Counted from the first letter of the stretch, positions 47,112 through 60,498 are shown. The stretch is DNA of 64,000 bases from Pseudomonas guariconensis (GCF_900102675.1 NZ_FMYX01000014.1:62001-126000); one strand, 5' to 3'. The notes: a model not told the origin generated them from the sequence alone. Made by a program: numbers and translations.

Positions 47112-50100
47112 ATGACCGAGCGAAGCGTTTTCCAGGATTTAAACGACGAAGTAACTGCCTCCAGGCAGGAAGCGAGCGGGCCTTTTTTATTGAAGGACTT
47201 CGTGAACCAGCAGGCATTGGACTATCCATCGCCGCGCAAATTCGCCCATGACGTGGCCAAGGCCTATGTATTGCAAGCGTTGGCGCTGGATATCGACCCT
47301 GATGATCTGTTCATCACGACCTTGTATATCGATGCCTGGGATGAGGGTGATCAACGCGCAAACATCGCATCGTCCATGACCTTGACCGATGCCCTGATGC
47401 GTAATTGGCAGCAACAGGGTGATGGCAGCCTCTTTAGTCATCTTGGGACATTGGAGGCGTTCAGGGTCGAGGGCTATCCCACGGTCATCAGCGAGGCGCC
47501 TCTGCCGTTGGATAACTGCTTTGCCTATGAGGCGATCTATCGCAAGACCACGCCTCAGCGCTTTTCCAGTGATACGCAAGTCCGCCTGGACCCGAAGCAG
47601 TTCAAACATTTCGCCTGGGAGGCCGATCTTCAAGCGAACTATCTGAGGCACTTGAAGAACTTCTGGCGTCTTCATGAGCGCGATTACAACTTGCTGATCA
47701 AGGCATCGGTGCTCAGGGCTGCCTTTGTTCAGCATGAAGAAGGTTCGCTGACGCTCAATGACAAGTACATGGTGCTCAGGGCCTTGGGGCTTGAGGTGTC
47801 CACCACTTGGGAAACACTGACTTACCAGGCGTTCGAACAAGCGGCGCTCGGTCAGCATGTCGTTAGCATTCGCGAGCTCTTGGTTTATCGCTATACGGCG
47901 AGCGACATTATTGTCTTCAAGGATGAACAGTCCGGACGCCTGCTGGTTTACATCCCCGGCAATTCTTCGCCGCTGCAGGGTTTTGAGGATATGGCAGCGT
48001 TTTGCGACTGGTTCGCCCTGCAGTGCAGATTCACTCAGCGACGCACGGTTCTGGAAGGTCATTTCAAGGCCGAAGACGACCCGGACGGGATATTCGTGTC
48101 AGGCCTAAAGACAGCGCTGTTGGGGCTGGGGGCTTTTCCCTCTTGGCATGTGGGCAATTACTCCCGCTGGAATCCGCACGATGAAATTAGCCTCGGCCCC
48201 GCTCTACATCCTTGGCCGTTCACACATTTCAAAAACTCTCTGAAAAGCCGTCTGCAGTCCGATGCCGTGCGGCTGATTCGAAGCCGTGCCGCTTACAATC
48301 AAGGGGTCGCAGGCGAGGTACTGTCCACCGCATTGACTGTCACCAGTATCGTTGCAATGGCGATCCCGGCACTTTGGCTGCCCGTGGCAACGATGTCCGC
48401 TGCGCTGATCGGCTTGGGAGCCGATGAGGTCGTCAACGGCACGGTCGAGGATCAGGCGCAAGGCAAGCGCCGCATCGTCTTTGGCATTCTCAACGCTGTG
48501 CCAGCCACCTTGGAGCTGGCCAAGGCTGCAGGCGCTGCGGCGCGGGTAGGCGATACGGTCACCCCAGGGGCTGCGGACGAGATAGGGCAAAAGGCAAATA
48601 CGCTCACCCCCCAGGAAAAACTGGAAAATGCCACTACGGCAGAGCAGCAGGAGCAAGAGATTGCCCGTCAGCGAGAAGAGCGGGCCAATGAATCGGCCGA
48701 TGAGCGAATGGCCCGTCGCGCGCATGAAGAGACGCAAAGGCAGGCGCGCGCCAACCTCCATGCTCAAACCTTTGACAGTGTGAAGGCGTTCGGTATCGAG
48801 CCCGACGGCCTTCGTTCATTGTCACCCCAACTGCGCGATGAACTGGCCAAGTTCGAATACAACGGGCCGCTGGGCGAGGGCGGCAAATGGGTGGTGGATG
48901 ATTTCGGTGCTGTCTATCAGGAAACCGACGCAGCTTCCGGAGTCCTCACTCGCTACGCTCGGGTACATGCCAAGGTCTACCGTGTCGAGCGCATCGAGCG
49001 CGCAGGGCAGTACAGAATCGTTTCTCCATACGAGGCCGATATCCAAGGCCCCTATATCAAACGGTTGAAGGGGTTTTATTCCGATATCGATGTCAAACCT
49101 GGCCTGCGCGGTGGTGAGAGTTTCATCGAGGTGACAGCGCAGGCTGAGCCGTTGCCGGAGCGTGTCAAACCGGGCATTACCCTGGTTCGTGCACATCCTC
49201 CCGTACAGATCGAAGTGCCCTTGGATGGTATCGAGGTGCGCCCGGCGTTCGAAGAAGAACAACAGATAGACACGTATTACGCGATGAACTCCGCCGAGGG
49301 CACGCGCGTCACTTTCGATGCCGATATCGGGGGATGGAAATCTTATGATGGAAAGGTCCACTGGCTGAACAATAAGGGTGTCTGGAAGCAAGGCAGTGTG
49401 AAGTCGTTTCTTGCGGCTCGGGCATCGCTTCGGTTCGGCGTGCGTTATGAGATCTACACGTTTCCTCGTATTCCGGGCGTCTCGCAGGAGGCCCGTGCGA
49501 TCAACCGGGAAGTTCACCAGATTTGGCTTGGTGAGCGAGGGCCCAGGGGAGAATTGATTGAAACGATGAAGACGAACATTCGTGCCAATCCTGGCTTGAA
49601 GTTCACGCTGCATCTGGACGTCGATAATGCCGCGTTCACGGGTGAACTGGATCGGTTGAAACAGGCGTTCGCCGAGTTCCCCAACATGGTGGTTTCAGAG
49701 CTGAGGGACGAGCCGTTTTTCTTCAAGTTTCTTACCGATAATGAAACCGTGGTGCCTTATCGTTACTTTCGCAGTGGCACCGGACAAAATCTGGCGGCCG
49801 CTTCGGATATCTTGAGGTATCGCCTGATTCACGAATACGGCGGTCTTTACATGGATTGTGATGACGTCATGGTCGGGGCGTTCGAAGACGCTGAACTCAA
49901 TGCGGGGCCGGATGATGTATTGACCGGTGGGGCAGTCTCGTCACCAAGAATGGGCTTTTACGGCCCAGGTAACAGCCATTTTGCGAGTCACGCCGGTAAT
50001 CCGGTCCTGCAGGAGATCCAGCAGGCGGCCTATCGTCGTTGGATCAATGAGATCGACGCACTGCGGGAGCTGGAAAGTTCCCGCGGGCTAAACGCTGACG

Positions 50101-50357
50101 GGACCAATCCCTATATGCGCAAGATCTTTGCAATCAGTGGTCCTCAGATGTTCCTCGACACACTTAAGCGCGCACGTCCAGATTACGCGGACCTGCTTGA
50201 CGATGTGTTGAAGCCCAAGGCGGGGATGCGTTCTCTGGCGTATCTCGAATTTCGAGATGCTGCCGTTGATTTCTATGCCCCCTTTGGGCGGCGGTTGAAA
50301 ATCCGGGCAGGAGCGGAGAATTCCTGGAGTGCGACGGTGGGTCAGGCGGGCAATTGA
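47112..50357 (+). CDS. Large toxin-like protein with C-terminal TcdA/TcdB-type glycosyltransferase
   Basis: The protein has 1081 residues. Residues 1-400 resemble the dermonecrotic-toxin-like DUF6543 region of Pseudomonas toxins (FPSWHVGNYSRWNPHDEISL). A hydrophobic stretch at 401-436 could insert into membranes. A charged Glu/Arg/Gln linker (500-550) follows, then a beta-rich part. The C-terminal region from about 799 has the pattern of the clostridial glucosylating domain (GT44): Trp805 in VHQIWLGE, Asp899 and Arg902 in AAASDILRYR, and Asp915/Asp917 in GLYMDCDD. The spacings Asp+3 Arg and Arg+13 Asp equal those I remember for TcdB (D270, R273, D286, D288). It would transfer a sugar from a UDP-sugar to a host or rival protein; the target is unknown. 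There is no signal peptide. AAGGA lies eight bases before the ATG. It stands alone after the guaA terminator, and its base composition is somewhat less GC-rich than its neighbours. No immunity or secretion gene adjoins it. Confidence 0.8.
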   Translation: MTERSVFQDLNDEVTASRQEASGPFLLKDFVNQQALDYPSPRKFAHDVAKAYVLQALALDIDPDDLFITTLYIDAWDEGDQRANIASSMTLTDALMRNWQQQGDGSLFSHLGTLEAFRVEGYPTVISEAPLPLDNCFAYEAIYRKTTPQRFSSDTQVRLDPKQFKHFAWEADLQANYLRHLKNFWRLHERDYNLLIKASVLRAAFVQHEEGSLTLNDKYMVLRALGLEVSTTWETLTYQAFEQAALGQHVVSIRELLVYRYTASDIIVFKDEQSGRLLVYIPGNSSPLQGFEDMAAFCDWFALQCRFTQRRTVLEGHFKAEDDPDGIFVSGLKTALLGLGAFPSWHVGNYSRWNPHDEISLGPALHPWPFTHFKNSLKSRLQSDAVRLIRSRAAYNQGVAGEVLSTALTVTSIVAMAIPALWLPVATMSAALIGLGADEVVNGTVEDQAQGKRRIVFGILNAVPATLELAKAAGAAARVGDTVTPGAADEIGQKANTLTPQEKLENATTAEQQEQEIARQREERANESADERMARRAHEETQRQARANLHAQTFDSVKAFGIEPDGLRSLSPQLRDELAKFEYNGPLGEGGKWVVDDFGAVYQETDAASGVLTRYARVHAKVYRVERIERAGQYRIVSPYEADIQGPYIKRLKGFYSDIDVKPGLRGGESFIEVTAQAEPLPERVKPGITLVRAHPPVQIEVPLDGIEVRPAFEEEQQIDTYYAMNSAEGTRVTFDADIGGWKSYDGKVHWLNNKGVWKQGSVKSFLAARASLRFGVRYEIYTFPRIPGVSQEARAINREVHQIWLGERGPRGELIETMKTNIRANPGLKFTLHLDVDNAAFTGELDRLKQAFAEFPNMVVSELRDEPFFFKFLTDNETVVPYRYFRSGTGQNLAAASDILRYRLIHEYGGLYMDCDDVMVGAFEDAELNAGPDDVLTGGAVSSPRMGFYGPGNSHFASHAGNPVLQEIQQAAYRRWINEIDALRELESSRGLNADGTNPYMRKIFAISGPQMFLDTLKRARPDYADLLDDVLKPKAGMRSLAYLEFRDAAVDFYAPFGRRLKIRAGAENSWSATVGQAGN

Positions 50358-50489
50358 TAGCGAGGCGCGTAGAGGGTTATGGGGAGTCAGGCCTTCTGCG
50401 CGCTCCCGCTGCGACAAGGTGATCCAGTCGCCCGCTCAAGACTTCACTTAATCTTTCGCAAATGCAGGTGTATCGTATTCGCCCTTCAT

Positions 50490-50506
50490 TGCCAGCACTG
50501 CTGGCA
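50490..50506. promoter_or_regulatory. 17-base palindrome upstream of cumA
   Basis: TGCCAGCACTGCTGGCA is a perfect dyad with eight-base arms, ending 33 bases before the cumA start. It may be a regulator site in the cumA-tadA promoter; the factor is not known. Confidence 0.45.
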
Positions 50507-50539
50507 GACTGATTGCGCAGAAACGAGGTACCCGCACCG

Positions 50540-51922
50540 ATGTCCTTTACCCGTCGACAAATGCTCAAGGGCCTGACCGGCCTTGCCGTGGTTGGCTTGG
50601 GCGCCGGAGGCGCGGCGCGTTACTGGTTGGGCAAAGTCGAGGACGAGAACGCCGGGCACGATTATGAACTGATCGCTGCCCCGCTGGACGTGGAGCTGGT
50701 GCCGGGGTTCAAAACCCAGGCCTGGGCCTTTGGCCCCTCGGCGCCAGGTACTGAACTGCGTGTCCGTCAGGGCACCTGGTTGCGGGTGCGCTTCATCAAT
50801 CACCTGCCCGTGGAAACGACCATCCATTGGCATGGCATCCGTCTGCCGCTGGAAATGGACGGGGTGCCCTACGTTTCGCAATTGCCAGTCAAGCCGGGCG
50901 AGTTCTTCGACTACAAGTTCCGTGTGCCCGATGCTGGCAGCTACTGGTACCACCCCCACGTCAGCAGTTCCGAAGAGCTGGGGCGTGGCCTGGTCGGTCC
51001 GTTGATTGTCGAGGAGCGCGAGCCTACCGGTTTCCTGCATGAGCGGACCTTGAGCCTGAAGAACTGGCACGTGGACGAACAGGGGGGCTGGCTGCCGTTC
51101 AGTATCCCTCGCGAAGCCGCGCGCAACGGTACGGCTGGGCGCCTGATCACCATCAACGGCCAGGCGGACGCGGTCACCGAGCTGCCGGCAGGCCAGGTGG
51201 TGCGGGTGCGTCTGTTGAACCTGGACAACACCTGGACCTACCGCATCAACCTCAAGGGCAACTGCGAGGCGCGGGTGTACGCGCTCGATGGCAATCCCGT
51301 CACTCCGCGCGTATTGGAAGAGGATTACTGGCTCGGCCCAGGCATGCGCATTTGCCTGGCGATCCGCATCCCCGAGGCAGGCGAGGAGATTTCTCTGCGT
51401 GACGGCTTCGTGCGCTTGGGGACCCTGCGTTCGGTGGCCAGCGACCAGGCGCCGGGGGATTGGCCCAAGGCGCTACCGGCCAACCCGATCGCCGAGCCGG
51501 ACTTGGAGAATGCGCAAAAGCTCAACTTCAATTTCGAATGGGCCGGCAAGGTGTCGGTGGATACCGACAACGGTCGTCCACCGAGCTTGTGGCAGATCAA
51601 CGGTCAGGCCTGGGACATCACCGACAAGACCTGCGCCGATCGCCCGATCGCCACGCTAAAGAAGGGCAAGAGTTACATCTTCGAATTGAAAAACATGACC
51701 CAGTACCAGCATCCCATTCATTTGCATGGCATGAGTTTCAAGGTAATTGCGTCCAATCGCCGCAAGATCGTCGAACCTTGGTTCACCGATACCTATTTGC
51801 TGGGCAAGAACGAGCGCGCCCAGGTAGCGCTGGTGGCTGATAACCCTGGTACCTGGATGTTCCATTGCCATGTGATTGACCACATGGAAACCGGCCTTAT
51901 GGCCGCGATAGCGGTGGTCTGA
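50540..51922 (+). CDS. cumA: Tat-exported multicopper oxidase (CumA-like)
   Basis: The 460-residue precursor begins MSFTRRQMLKGLTGLAVVGL, a twin-arginine signal (Arg5-Arg6). Copper sites are HWHG (96-99), WYHPH (136-140), HPIHLHGMSF and HCHVIDHMETGL, giving a complete type 1/2/3 set with three cupredoxin domains. It resembles CumA, the multicopper oxidase first linked to Mn(II) oxidation in P. putida; its true substrate may be copper or phenolics. The start ATG at 50540 follows GAGGT. The tadA start overlaps its stop by one base, so the two are cotranscribed. Confidence 0.88.
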   Translation: MSFTRRQMLKGLTGLAVVGLGAGGAARYWLGKVEDENAGHDYELIAAPLDVELVPGFKTQAWAFGPSAPGTELRVRQGTWLRVRFINHLPVETTIHWHGIRLPLEMDGVPYVSQLPVKPGEFFDYKFRVPDAGSYWYHPHVSSSEELGRGLVGPLIVEEREPTGFLHERTLSLKNWHVDEQGGWLPFSIPREAARNGTAGRLITINGQADAVTELPAGQVVRVRLLNLDNTWTYRINLKGNCEARVYALDGNPVTPRVLEEDYWLGPGMRICLAIRIPEAGEEISLRDGFVRLGTLRSVASDQAPGDWPKALPANPIAEPDLENAQKLNFNFEWAGKVSVDTDNGRPPSLWQINGQAWDITDKTCADRPIATLKKGKSYIFELKNMTQYQHPIHLHGMSFKVIASNRRKIVEPWFTDTYLLGKNERAQVALVADNPGTWMFHCHVIDHMETGLMAAIAVV

Positions 51923-52401
51923 TGCGTCCGCAGATCATCGATCGCAGCCGCGATCAGGAATTCATGCAATTAGCCCTGGAACTCGCCGCACAGGGGGCGG
52001 CCATGGGCGAGGTGCCGGTTGGCGCGGTGCTGGTGCAGCATGGCCAGGTCATCGGACAGGGCTTCAACCGTCCTATCACCGACAGCGATCCCAGTGCGCA
52101 CGCCGAGATGGTAGCTATCCGTGCGGCCGCGCAGGCCGCCAGCAACTACCGACTGCCCGGCAGTACGCTGTACGTGACACTGGAGCCGTGCAGCATGTGC
52201 GCCGGGCTGATCGTGCATTCGCGCATTGCGCGGGTGGTTTATGGCGCGTTGGAGCCCAAGGCCGGGATCGTGCAGAGCCAGGGGCAGTTCTTCACCCAGG
52301 GCTTTTTGAATCATCGGGTGATGTTCGAGGGAGGGGTATTGGCCGAGGCGTGCGGGCAGATTCTGAGCGATTTCTTCAAGGCACGGCGGGCCAAGTGCTA
52401 G
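51922..52401 (+). CDS. tadA: tRNA-specific adenosine deaminase TadA
   Basis: The 159-residue enzyme converts A34 to inosine in the anticodon of tRNA-Arg(ACG). The zinc site is His60 in SAHAEMVAIR with catalytic Glu62, plus Cys90 and Cys93 in LEPCSMCAGL. MGEVPVGAVLV and GFNRPITDSDPSAHAE match the family. The ATG shares a base with the cumA stop, so translation is coupled. It is convergent with mltF, 13 bases away. Confidence 0.95.
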   Translation: MRPQIIDRSRDQEFMQLALELAAQGAAMGEVPVGAVLVQHGQVIGQGFNRPITDSDPSAHAEMVAIRAAAQAASNYRLPGSTLYVTLEPCSMCAGLIVHSRIARVVYGALEPKAGIVQSQGQFFTQGFLNHRVMFEGGVLAEACGQILSDFFKARRAKC

Positions 52402-52414
52402 CAACGCCTGTGCG

Positions 52415-53872
52415 TCACATCGGCGAGGGCTGTTCGGCCGGCTTGTCCTTGTTGACCCCCGGCACGTGCAGGTTGCCTTCGGCCACCTGCCCCTCGAGCT
52501 GCGGCTGGGTCACCCAGGTAAGGATGTCGTAGTAACGGCGGATGTTGGCCACGAAGTGCACCGGTTCGCCACCGCGGGCATAGCCGTAGCGGGTCTTGCG
52601 GTACCACTGCTTCTGCGACAGGCGCGGCAGCATTTTCTTCACGTCCAGCCACTTGTTCGGATTCAGGCCTTCTCGTTTGGCTAGCATGCGTGCGTCTTCC
52701 AGGTGGCCGCTGCCGACGTTGTAGGCGGCCAGGGCGAACCAGGTGCGATCCGGTTCCTTGATGCTCTCGTCGAGCTGGTCCTTGACGAGCATGAAATATT
52801 TGGCGCCGCCCTGGATGCTCTGTTTCGGGTCCAGGCGATTGGACACGCCCATGGCCTGGGCGGTGCGTTGGGTCAGCATCATCAAGCCGCGCACGCCGGT
52901 CTTGGAGGTAACCTCCGGCTGCCACATCGATTCCTGGTAACCGATCGCAGCCAGCAGGCGCCAGTCCACCTGCTCGGCCTTGGCGGTGGTGCGAAAATGC
53001 TTCTCGTACTTGGGCAAGCGCTGCTGCAAGTGTTGAGCGAAGGTGTAGGCCCCGACATAGCCGAGCACGTCGACATGGCCGTAGTAGCGATCCTTCAGGC
53101 GCTGAAGGGTGCCGTTCTTCTGCGACTTGTCGAGAAACTCGTTGACCTCGTTGAGCAGGCTGTTGTCTTCGCCGGCGGCAACCGCCCAGCGTTGATCGCG
53201 GGAATCCCCCAGGTCGAAGGCCACTCGGACGTTGGGGAAGTAGACTTGGTTCATGGCCAGTTCGTTGGAATCCACCAAGGTCAGGTCGATCTGGCCTTCA
53301 TCGACCATGCGCAGTAGATCAACGACCTCGACCGCGTCGGACTCTTCGTATACCAGGGCAGGATTCTGCTTTTTCAGTTCGGCCAGTTGATCGGCGTGGC
53401 TGCTGCCCTTGAGCACCATGATCTTCTTGCCGATGAGCCCCTTGACGTTGGTGGGGCGTGAGCGGCCGTTGCGGTAGATGACCTGCGGGGTCACCTCAAG
53501 GTAAGGGTGGGAGAACCTTGCCTGGGCCGTGCGTTTTTCGCTGCTGACCAGTCCGGCGGCGGCCAGCACCGGGCCGGAGGGCTTGCCCAGCTGGTCGAAC
53601 AGTTCATCGAGGCTGTCGGCGGTCTCGATCTCGAGTTTCACGCCCAGTTCGGCGGCAAAACGCTTGACCAGTTCGTACTCGAAACCGGTTTCACCGTTGC
53701 GGTCCTGGAAATAGGTGGCGGGGCTGTTGCGAGTTATCACGCGCAGCACGCCGTCCTCCTTGACGCGCTCGAGGGTGCTGGGTTTTTCAACACAGGCACC
53801 GAGCAGCAGGAAGAGTCCGGTTGCGAAGAGCCATCTGGCGCAGCGCTGGCGCAAAGCAGTGAGGGCGAACAT
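52415..53872 (-). CDS. mltF: Membrane-bound lytic murein transglycosylase MltF
   Basis: The 485-residue lipoprotein has a signal with lipobox LLGAC (Cys27). Residues 45-270 form a solute-binding-like (ABC SBP3) domain (GVLRVITRNSPATYF) thought to bind muropeptides. Residues 290-460 form the SLT domain, with catalytic Glu in IGYQESMWQPEVTSKTGVRG and the ALAAYNVGSGHLEDAR motif. It cleaves glycan strands. The ATG at 53872 is chosen because the lipobox lies 20 residues downstream. Confidence 0.93.
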   Translation of the reverse strand: MFALTALRQRCARWLFATGLFLLLGACVEKPSTLERVKEDGVLRVITRNSPATYFQDRNGETGFEYELVKRFAAELGVKLEIETADSLDELFDQLGKPSGPVLAAAGLVSSEKRTAQARFSHPYLEVTPQVIYRNGRSRPTNVKGLIGKKIMVLKGSSHADQLAELKKQNPALVYEESDAVEVVDLLRMVDEGQIDLTLVDSNELAMNQVYFPNVRVAFDLGDSRDQRWAVAAGEDNSLLNEVNEFLDKSQKNGTLQRLKDRYYGHVDVLGYVGAYTFAQHLQQRLPKYEKHFRTTAKAEQVDWRLLAAIGYQESMWQPEVTSKTGVRGLMMLTQRTAQAMGVSNRLDPKQSIQGGAKYFMLVKDQLDESIKEPDRTWFALAAYNVGSGHLEDARMLAKREGLNPNKWLDVKKMLPRLSQKQWYRKTRYGYARGGEPVHFVANIRRYYDILTWVTQPQLEGQVAEGNLHVPGVNKDKPAEQPSPM

Positions 53873-53945
53873 AGGTTGCAGTATACGCAAAGGACCGGTC
53901 CCGCCATATCTCGACAATGGTTGGCAGGTCTGCTAGCTGATTCAG

Positions 53946-54012
53946 GCGGCAAGCGATAAGCGAAAAGCGGACCGTGGCGGCCTGCATTTTCTTTGCGCTT
54001 GAGGCTTGCCGC
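53946..54012. repeat. Short inverted repeat of the SAAGC type upstream of purL
   Basis: Arms gcggcaagc (53946-53954) and gcttgccgc (54004-54012) are perfect complements, with extra aagcg units between. Together with the mltF leader they fill the 275-base gap between mltF and purL. A -10-like TAGAAT at 54100-54105 probably belongs to the purL promoter, but I cannot assign its -35 box. Confidence 0.55.
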
Positions 54013-54147
54013 TTGAAGCGATATTTCTGACCCCGAAGTCCGGTTCCGCCGCCCGGCAGCATTGGCTTAGAGCGGGTGCCGAAAGTCTGCGAATTAGGCT
54101 AGAATGCACGGCCTCTAAGCACACCCCTTCCTGAGGCTGTCCCGACG

Positions 54148-58044
<3,897 letters not shown>

Positions 58045-58046
58045 AC

Positions 58047-58358
58047 GTGTACAAGCTCGCCTTCTTCGTGCCGCCGAGCCATGTGGAAGTGGTCAAGGCC
58101 GCTGTGTTCGCCGCAGGCGGCGGACGCATCGGCGACTATGACCACTGTGCCTGGCAGACGCAGGGCCTGGGCCAGTTCCGCCCGTTGGACGGCAGCCAGC
58201 CGTACCTCGGGCAGACCGGTCAGGTCGAGCAGGTGGAGGAGTGGAAGGTCGAGCTGGTGGTGGCGGATGAGTTGATCGCCCAAGTCGTCGCCGCGCTCAA
58301 GGCGAGCCACCCGTACGAGACGCCAGCCTACGAGGTCTGGCGGCTCGCCGAGTTCTGA
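58047..58358 (+). CDS. Small NIF3/YqfO-C-terminal-like protein
   Basis: The 103-residue protein starts from a GTG at 58047, two bases after the purL stop. YKLAFFVPPSHVEVVKAAVF and the C-terminal SHPYETPAYEVWRL match the dimerising module inserted in YqfO/NIF3 proteins, which also exists as a stand-alone protein in pseudomonads. GDYDHCAWQTQGLGQFRPL is the conserved middle part. It probably forms trimers or higher oligomers; its role is unknown. Cotranslation with purL is likely. Confidence 0.85.
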   Translation: MYKLAFFVPPSHVEVVKAAVFAAGGGRIGDYDHCAWQTQGLGQFRPLDGSQPYLGQTGQVEQVEEWKVELVVADELIAQVVAALKASHPYETPAYEVWRLAEF

Positions 58359-58380
58359 TCCCGTTCGTGTGATATCCCAG

Positions 58381-58440
58381 GGGCCGCTATGCAGCCCATC
58401 GCAGCGCGCTCGACGCTTGCGATGGGACGCGTAGCGGCCC
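58381..58440. terminator. Large hairpin between the NIF3-like gene and the convergent phoX-like gene
   Basis: The outer arms gggccgcta and tagcggccc and the inner arms cccatcgca and tgcgatggg fold into one long stem within 60 bases, followed by TTT on the plus strand. The position between two convergent genes suggests a bidirectional terminator. Confidence 0.65.
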
Positions 58441-58452
58441 TTTCTACAGGCA

Positions 58453-60498
58453 TCAGCCGATGCCGATCTCTCCTCCATCCTTGCGTTGAATCACCACGGT
58501 CGACGACCGAGGCCGCACGCGGCTGCCCGTGGGGGTGGCGTCGGTAGCGATGTCACTGCGGGGCCAGTTGGCCGGATGCTGGATGTTGACGAACAACGTC
58601 TTGTTGTCGGGAGTGAAGGTGATGCCAGTCACTTCGCAGCCGTTCGGCCCGACGAAGAAGCGGCGCAAGTCTGCCTGGTTGCGGGCATCGATCGGCACTT
58701 GCCTGCCGTTTGCGTCCACCAGATCGGTGGGGATCACCGCGAGCAACTGGTCATTGGTATAGCGGGTCACGCTCGATTCGCTGTTGTCGGTCTCGAACCA
58801 CAGCACACCGCGGCTATCGAAACTCATTCCATCGGGGCTGGCGAACTGGTTCAGTTCGGTCAGGCCCGAACGATTGATGTCGGCACCGCCATCGGCATTG
58901 GCGCCAAAGACGAAGATATCCCAGGTGAAGCTGCGCTGATCGTCGCTGTCGTGCCAACGGATGATGTGGCCGTGGCGGTTCGGGCCGCGTGGGTTGGCCG
59001 CATCGACCGTGGCCGGTGTGCGTTCGCTGTTGTTGGTCAGGGTGACATAGGCGTCACCATTGAGGGGATTGACCGCCGTCCACTCCGGGCGGTCCATGGG
59101 CGTTGCGCCCACGGCATCGCCAGCACCCCGGGTATTGAGAATGATCCCGGCCAGGTCGCCGTACAGCGCACCCAAGGTGCTGCCGCCGGTGGTGGCTGTG
59201 CCGGGGGCGAGCAACAGCCAGTGGCCGGTGCCGTCAGCATCGAAGCGCGCCACGTAGAGCTTGCCGTGGTCCAGGTACTTGGCGCCGGTGGCCAGTCGAT
59301 CGCTCGGGTTGGCGTCGGCAGGGTCCCAGACAGCGTCAGAGACGAACTTGTACAGGTATTCATTGTTGGAGTCGTCGCCCATGTACCAGACCAGCGGCTT
59401 GCCGGCTACCGCCAGGCCAGGACAGCAGCCCTCGTGGCGGAACCGGCCCAGCGCGGTGCGTTTGACGGCGCGCGTGCGGGCGTCGTACGGGTCGATCTCG
59501 ACGATGTAGCCGTAAGTGCTGGCTTCGTTGCGGTAGTCCTCGGTGGCACTGGCGCCGCGAGGGGTGATGTCGAAGCGGGCGAACTCGTCGTTGGCTTCGC
59601 TGCGGTCACCTGCGGCGCTCTCCCAGCCGTACTGGCCGCTCGAGGTGGCCACGCCGATGCGCACTTGGTCGGCAGGGCGGGTGCCCTTGTTGACGAAGAT
59701 GCCGGGCCAGTTCTCCTCGCACGTGAGGTAAGTGCCCCAGGGTGTATAGCCGTTACCGCAGTTGTTGTTGGTGCCACGGCACTGGGTGCCGGTGGGCGAG
59801 AATCGGGTCTTGACGTGCTCGCTGCCGCGCAGAGGGCCGGCGATCTCCATCAGCGAGGCGGTGGTGAAGCGGCGGTTGAGCGGGTCATTGTCGACCACCT
59901 GCCAGCGCCCGTTGAGTTTGCGCAGGCGAACCACGCCGGCGCCGTGGGCGTTGATTTCCTTGCGCACTTCTTCGGCCGGGCGCTTGCCATTGGCAGAGGT
60001 GGTCGGGCCGTTCGGGTGCAGCGCGGCAGGGTCGATGTATTCGAAGTTGATTGCCAGCAGGCCATCGTCGGAACTGCCACCGATGGGAAAGAAGTGCATG
60101 CCGTCGTGGTGCATGCCCATGGCGTTGGCCTGATCTGTGGATGTGTTACTGCCGTCGGCTTTCCAGGGGCTGGCCTTGCTGTTCAACGGTGTGCCCCAGG
60201 GCGCCAGTACATAGGCGCTGTAGCCGGCGGCCACGGCGCAGCCATCGGTACGCGAGCCGGGGATCGACTGGAACCCCAGTCTGGGCCTGGGAGTGGCGGG
60301 ACGGGCCGGAGCGGGCGTGCCTTGGTTGGCGCCACTGCCCAGGCAGCCGGTCAGGCCTGCCCCTGCGATCAGCGCGATGGCCGCCCCCAAGCTGCCGCGC
60401 ATGACGCTGCGCCGGCTCAGGTAGGCATCCATGACACTGGCCATGGGCAGGTTCCCGCTGGAGTTGCGATCAAGGTTATCGCCGCTTTCTCGACTCAT
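58453..60498 (-). CDS. PhoX-like alkaline phosphatase (DUF839 family), Tat-exported
   Basis: The 681-residue precursor has a twin-arginine signal (SRRSVMRGS, Arg29-Arg30) followed by a hydrophobic stretch and GLTGC. The PhoX-type beta-propeller contains FRHEGCCPGLAVAGKPLVWY, MGDDSNNEYLYKFVS and DRPEWTAVNPLNGDAYVTLT, which supply the Ca/Fe-site acidic residues of PhoX. It would release phosphate from organic esters in the periplasm or outside the cell. The ATG at 60498 follows AAGGAC. A pho box was not identified. Confidence 0.87.
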   Translation of the reverse strand: MSRESGDNLDRNSSGNLPMASVMDAYLSRRSVMRGSLGAAIALIAGAGLTGCLGSGANQGTPAPARPATPRPRLGFQSIPGSRTDGCAVAAGYSAYVLAPWGTPLNSKASPWKADGSNTSTDQANAMGMHHDGMHFFPIGGSSDDGLLAINFEYIDPAALHPNGPTTSANGKRPAEEVRKEINAHGAGVVRLRKLNGRWQVVDNDPLNRRFTTASLMEIAGPLRGSEHVKTRFSPTGTQCRGTNNNCGNGYTPWGTYLTCEENWPGIFVNKGTRPADQVRIGVATSSGQYGWESAAGDRSEANDEFARFDITPRGASATEDYRNEASTYGYIVEIDPYDARTRAVKRTALGRFRHEGCCPGLAVAGKPLVWYMGDDSNNEYLYKFVSDAVWDPADANPSDRLATGAKYLDHGKLYVARFDADGTGHWLLLAPGTATTGGSTLGALYGDLAGIILNTRGAGDAVGATPMDRPEWTAVNPLNGDAYVTLTNNSERTPATVDAANPRGPNRHGHIIRWHDSDDQRSFTWDIFVFGANADGGADINRSGLTELNQFASPDGMSFDSRGVLWFETDNSESSVTRYTNDQLLAVIPTDLVDANGRQVPIDARNQADLRRFFVGPNGCEVTGITFTPDNKTLFVNIQHPANWPRSDIATDATPTGSRVRPRSSTVVIQRKDGGEIGIG

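Noticed and set aside
58381..58440. A small RNA gene between the convergent NIF3-like and phoX-like genes
   Set aside because: Only a long hairpin is present, with no promoter; a bidirectional terminator explains it better.
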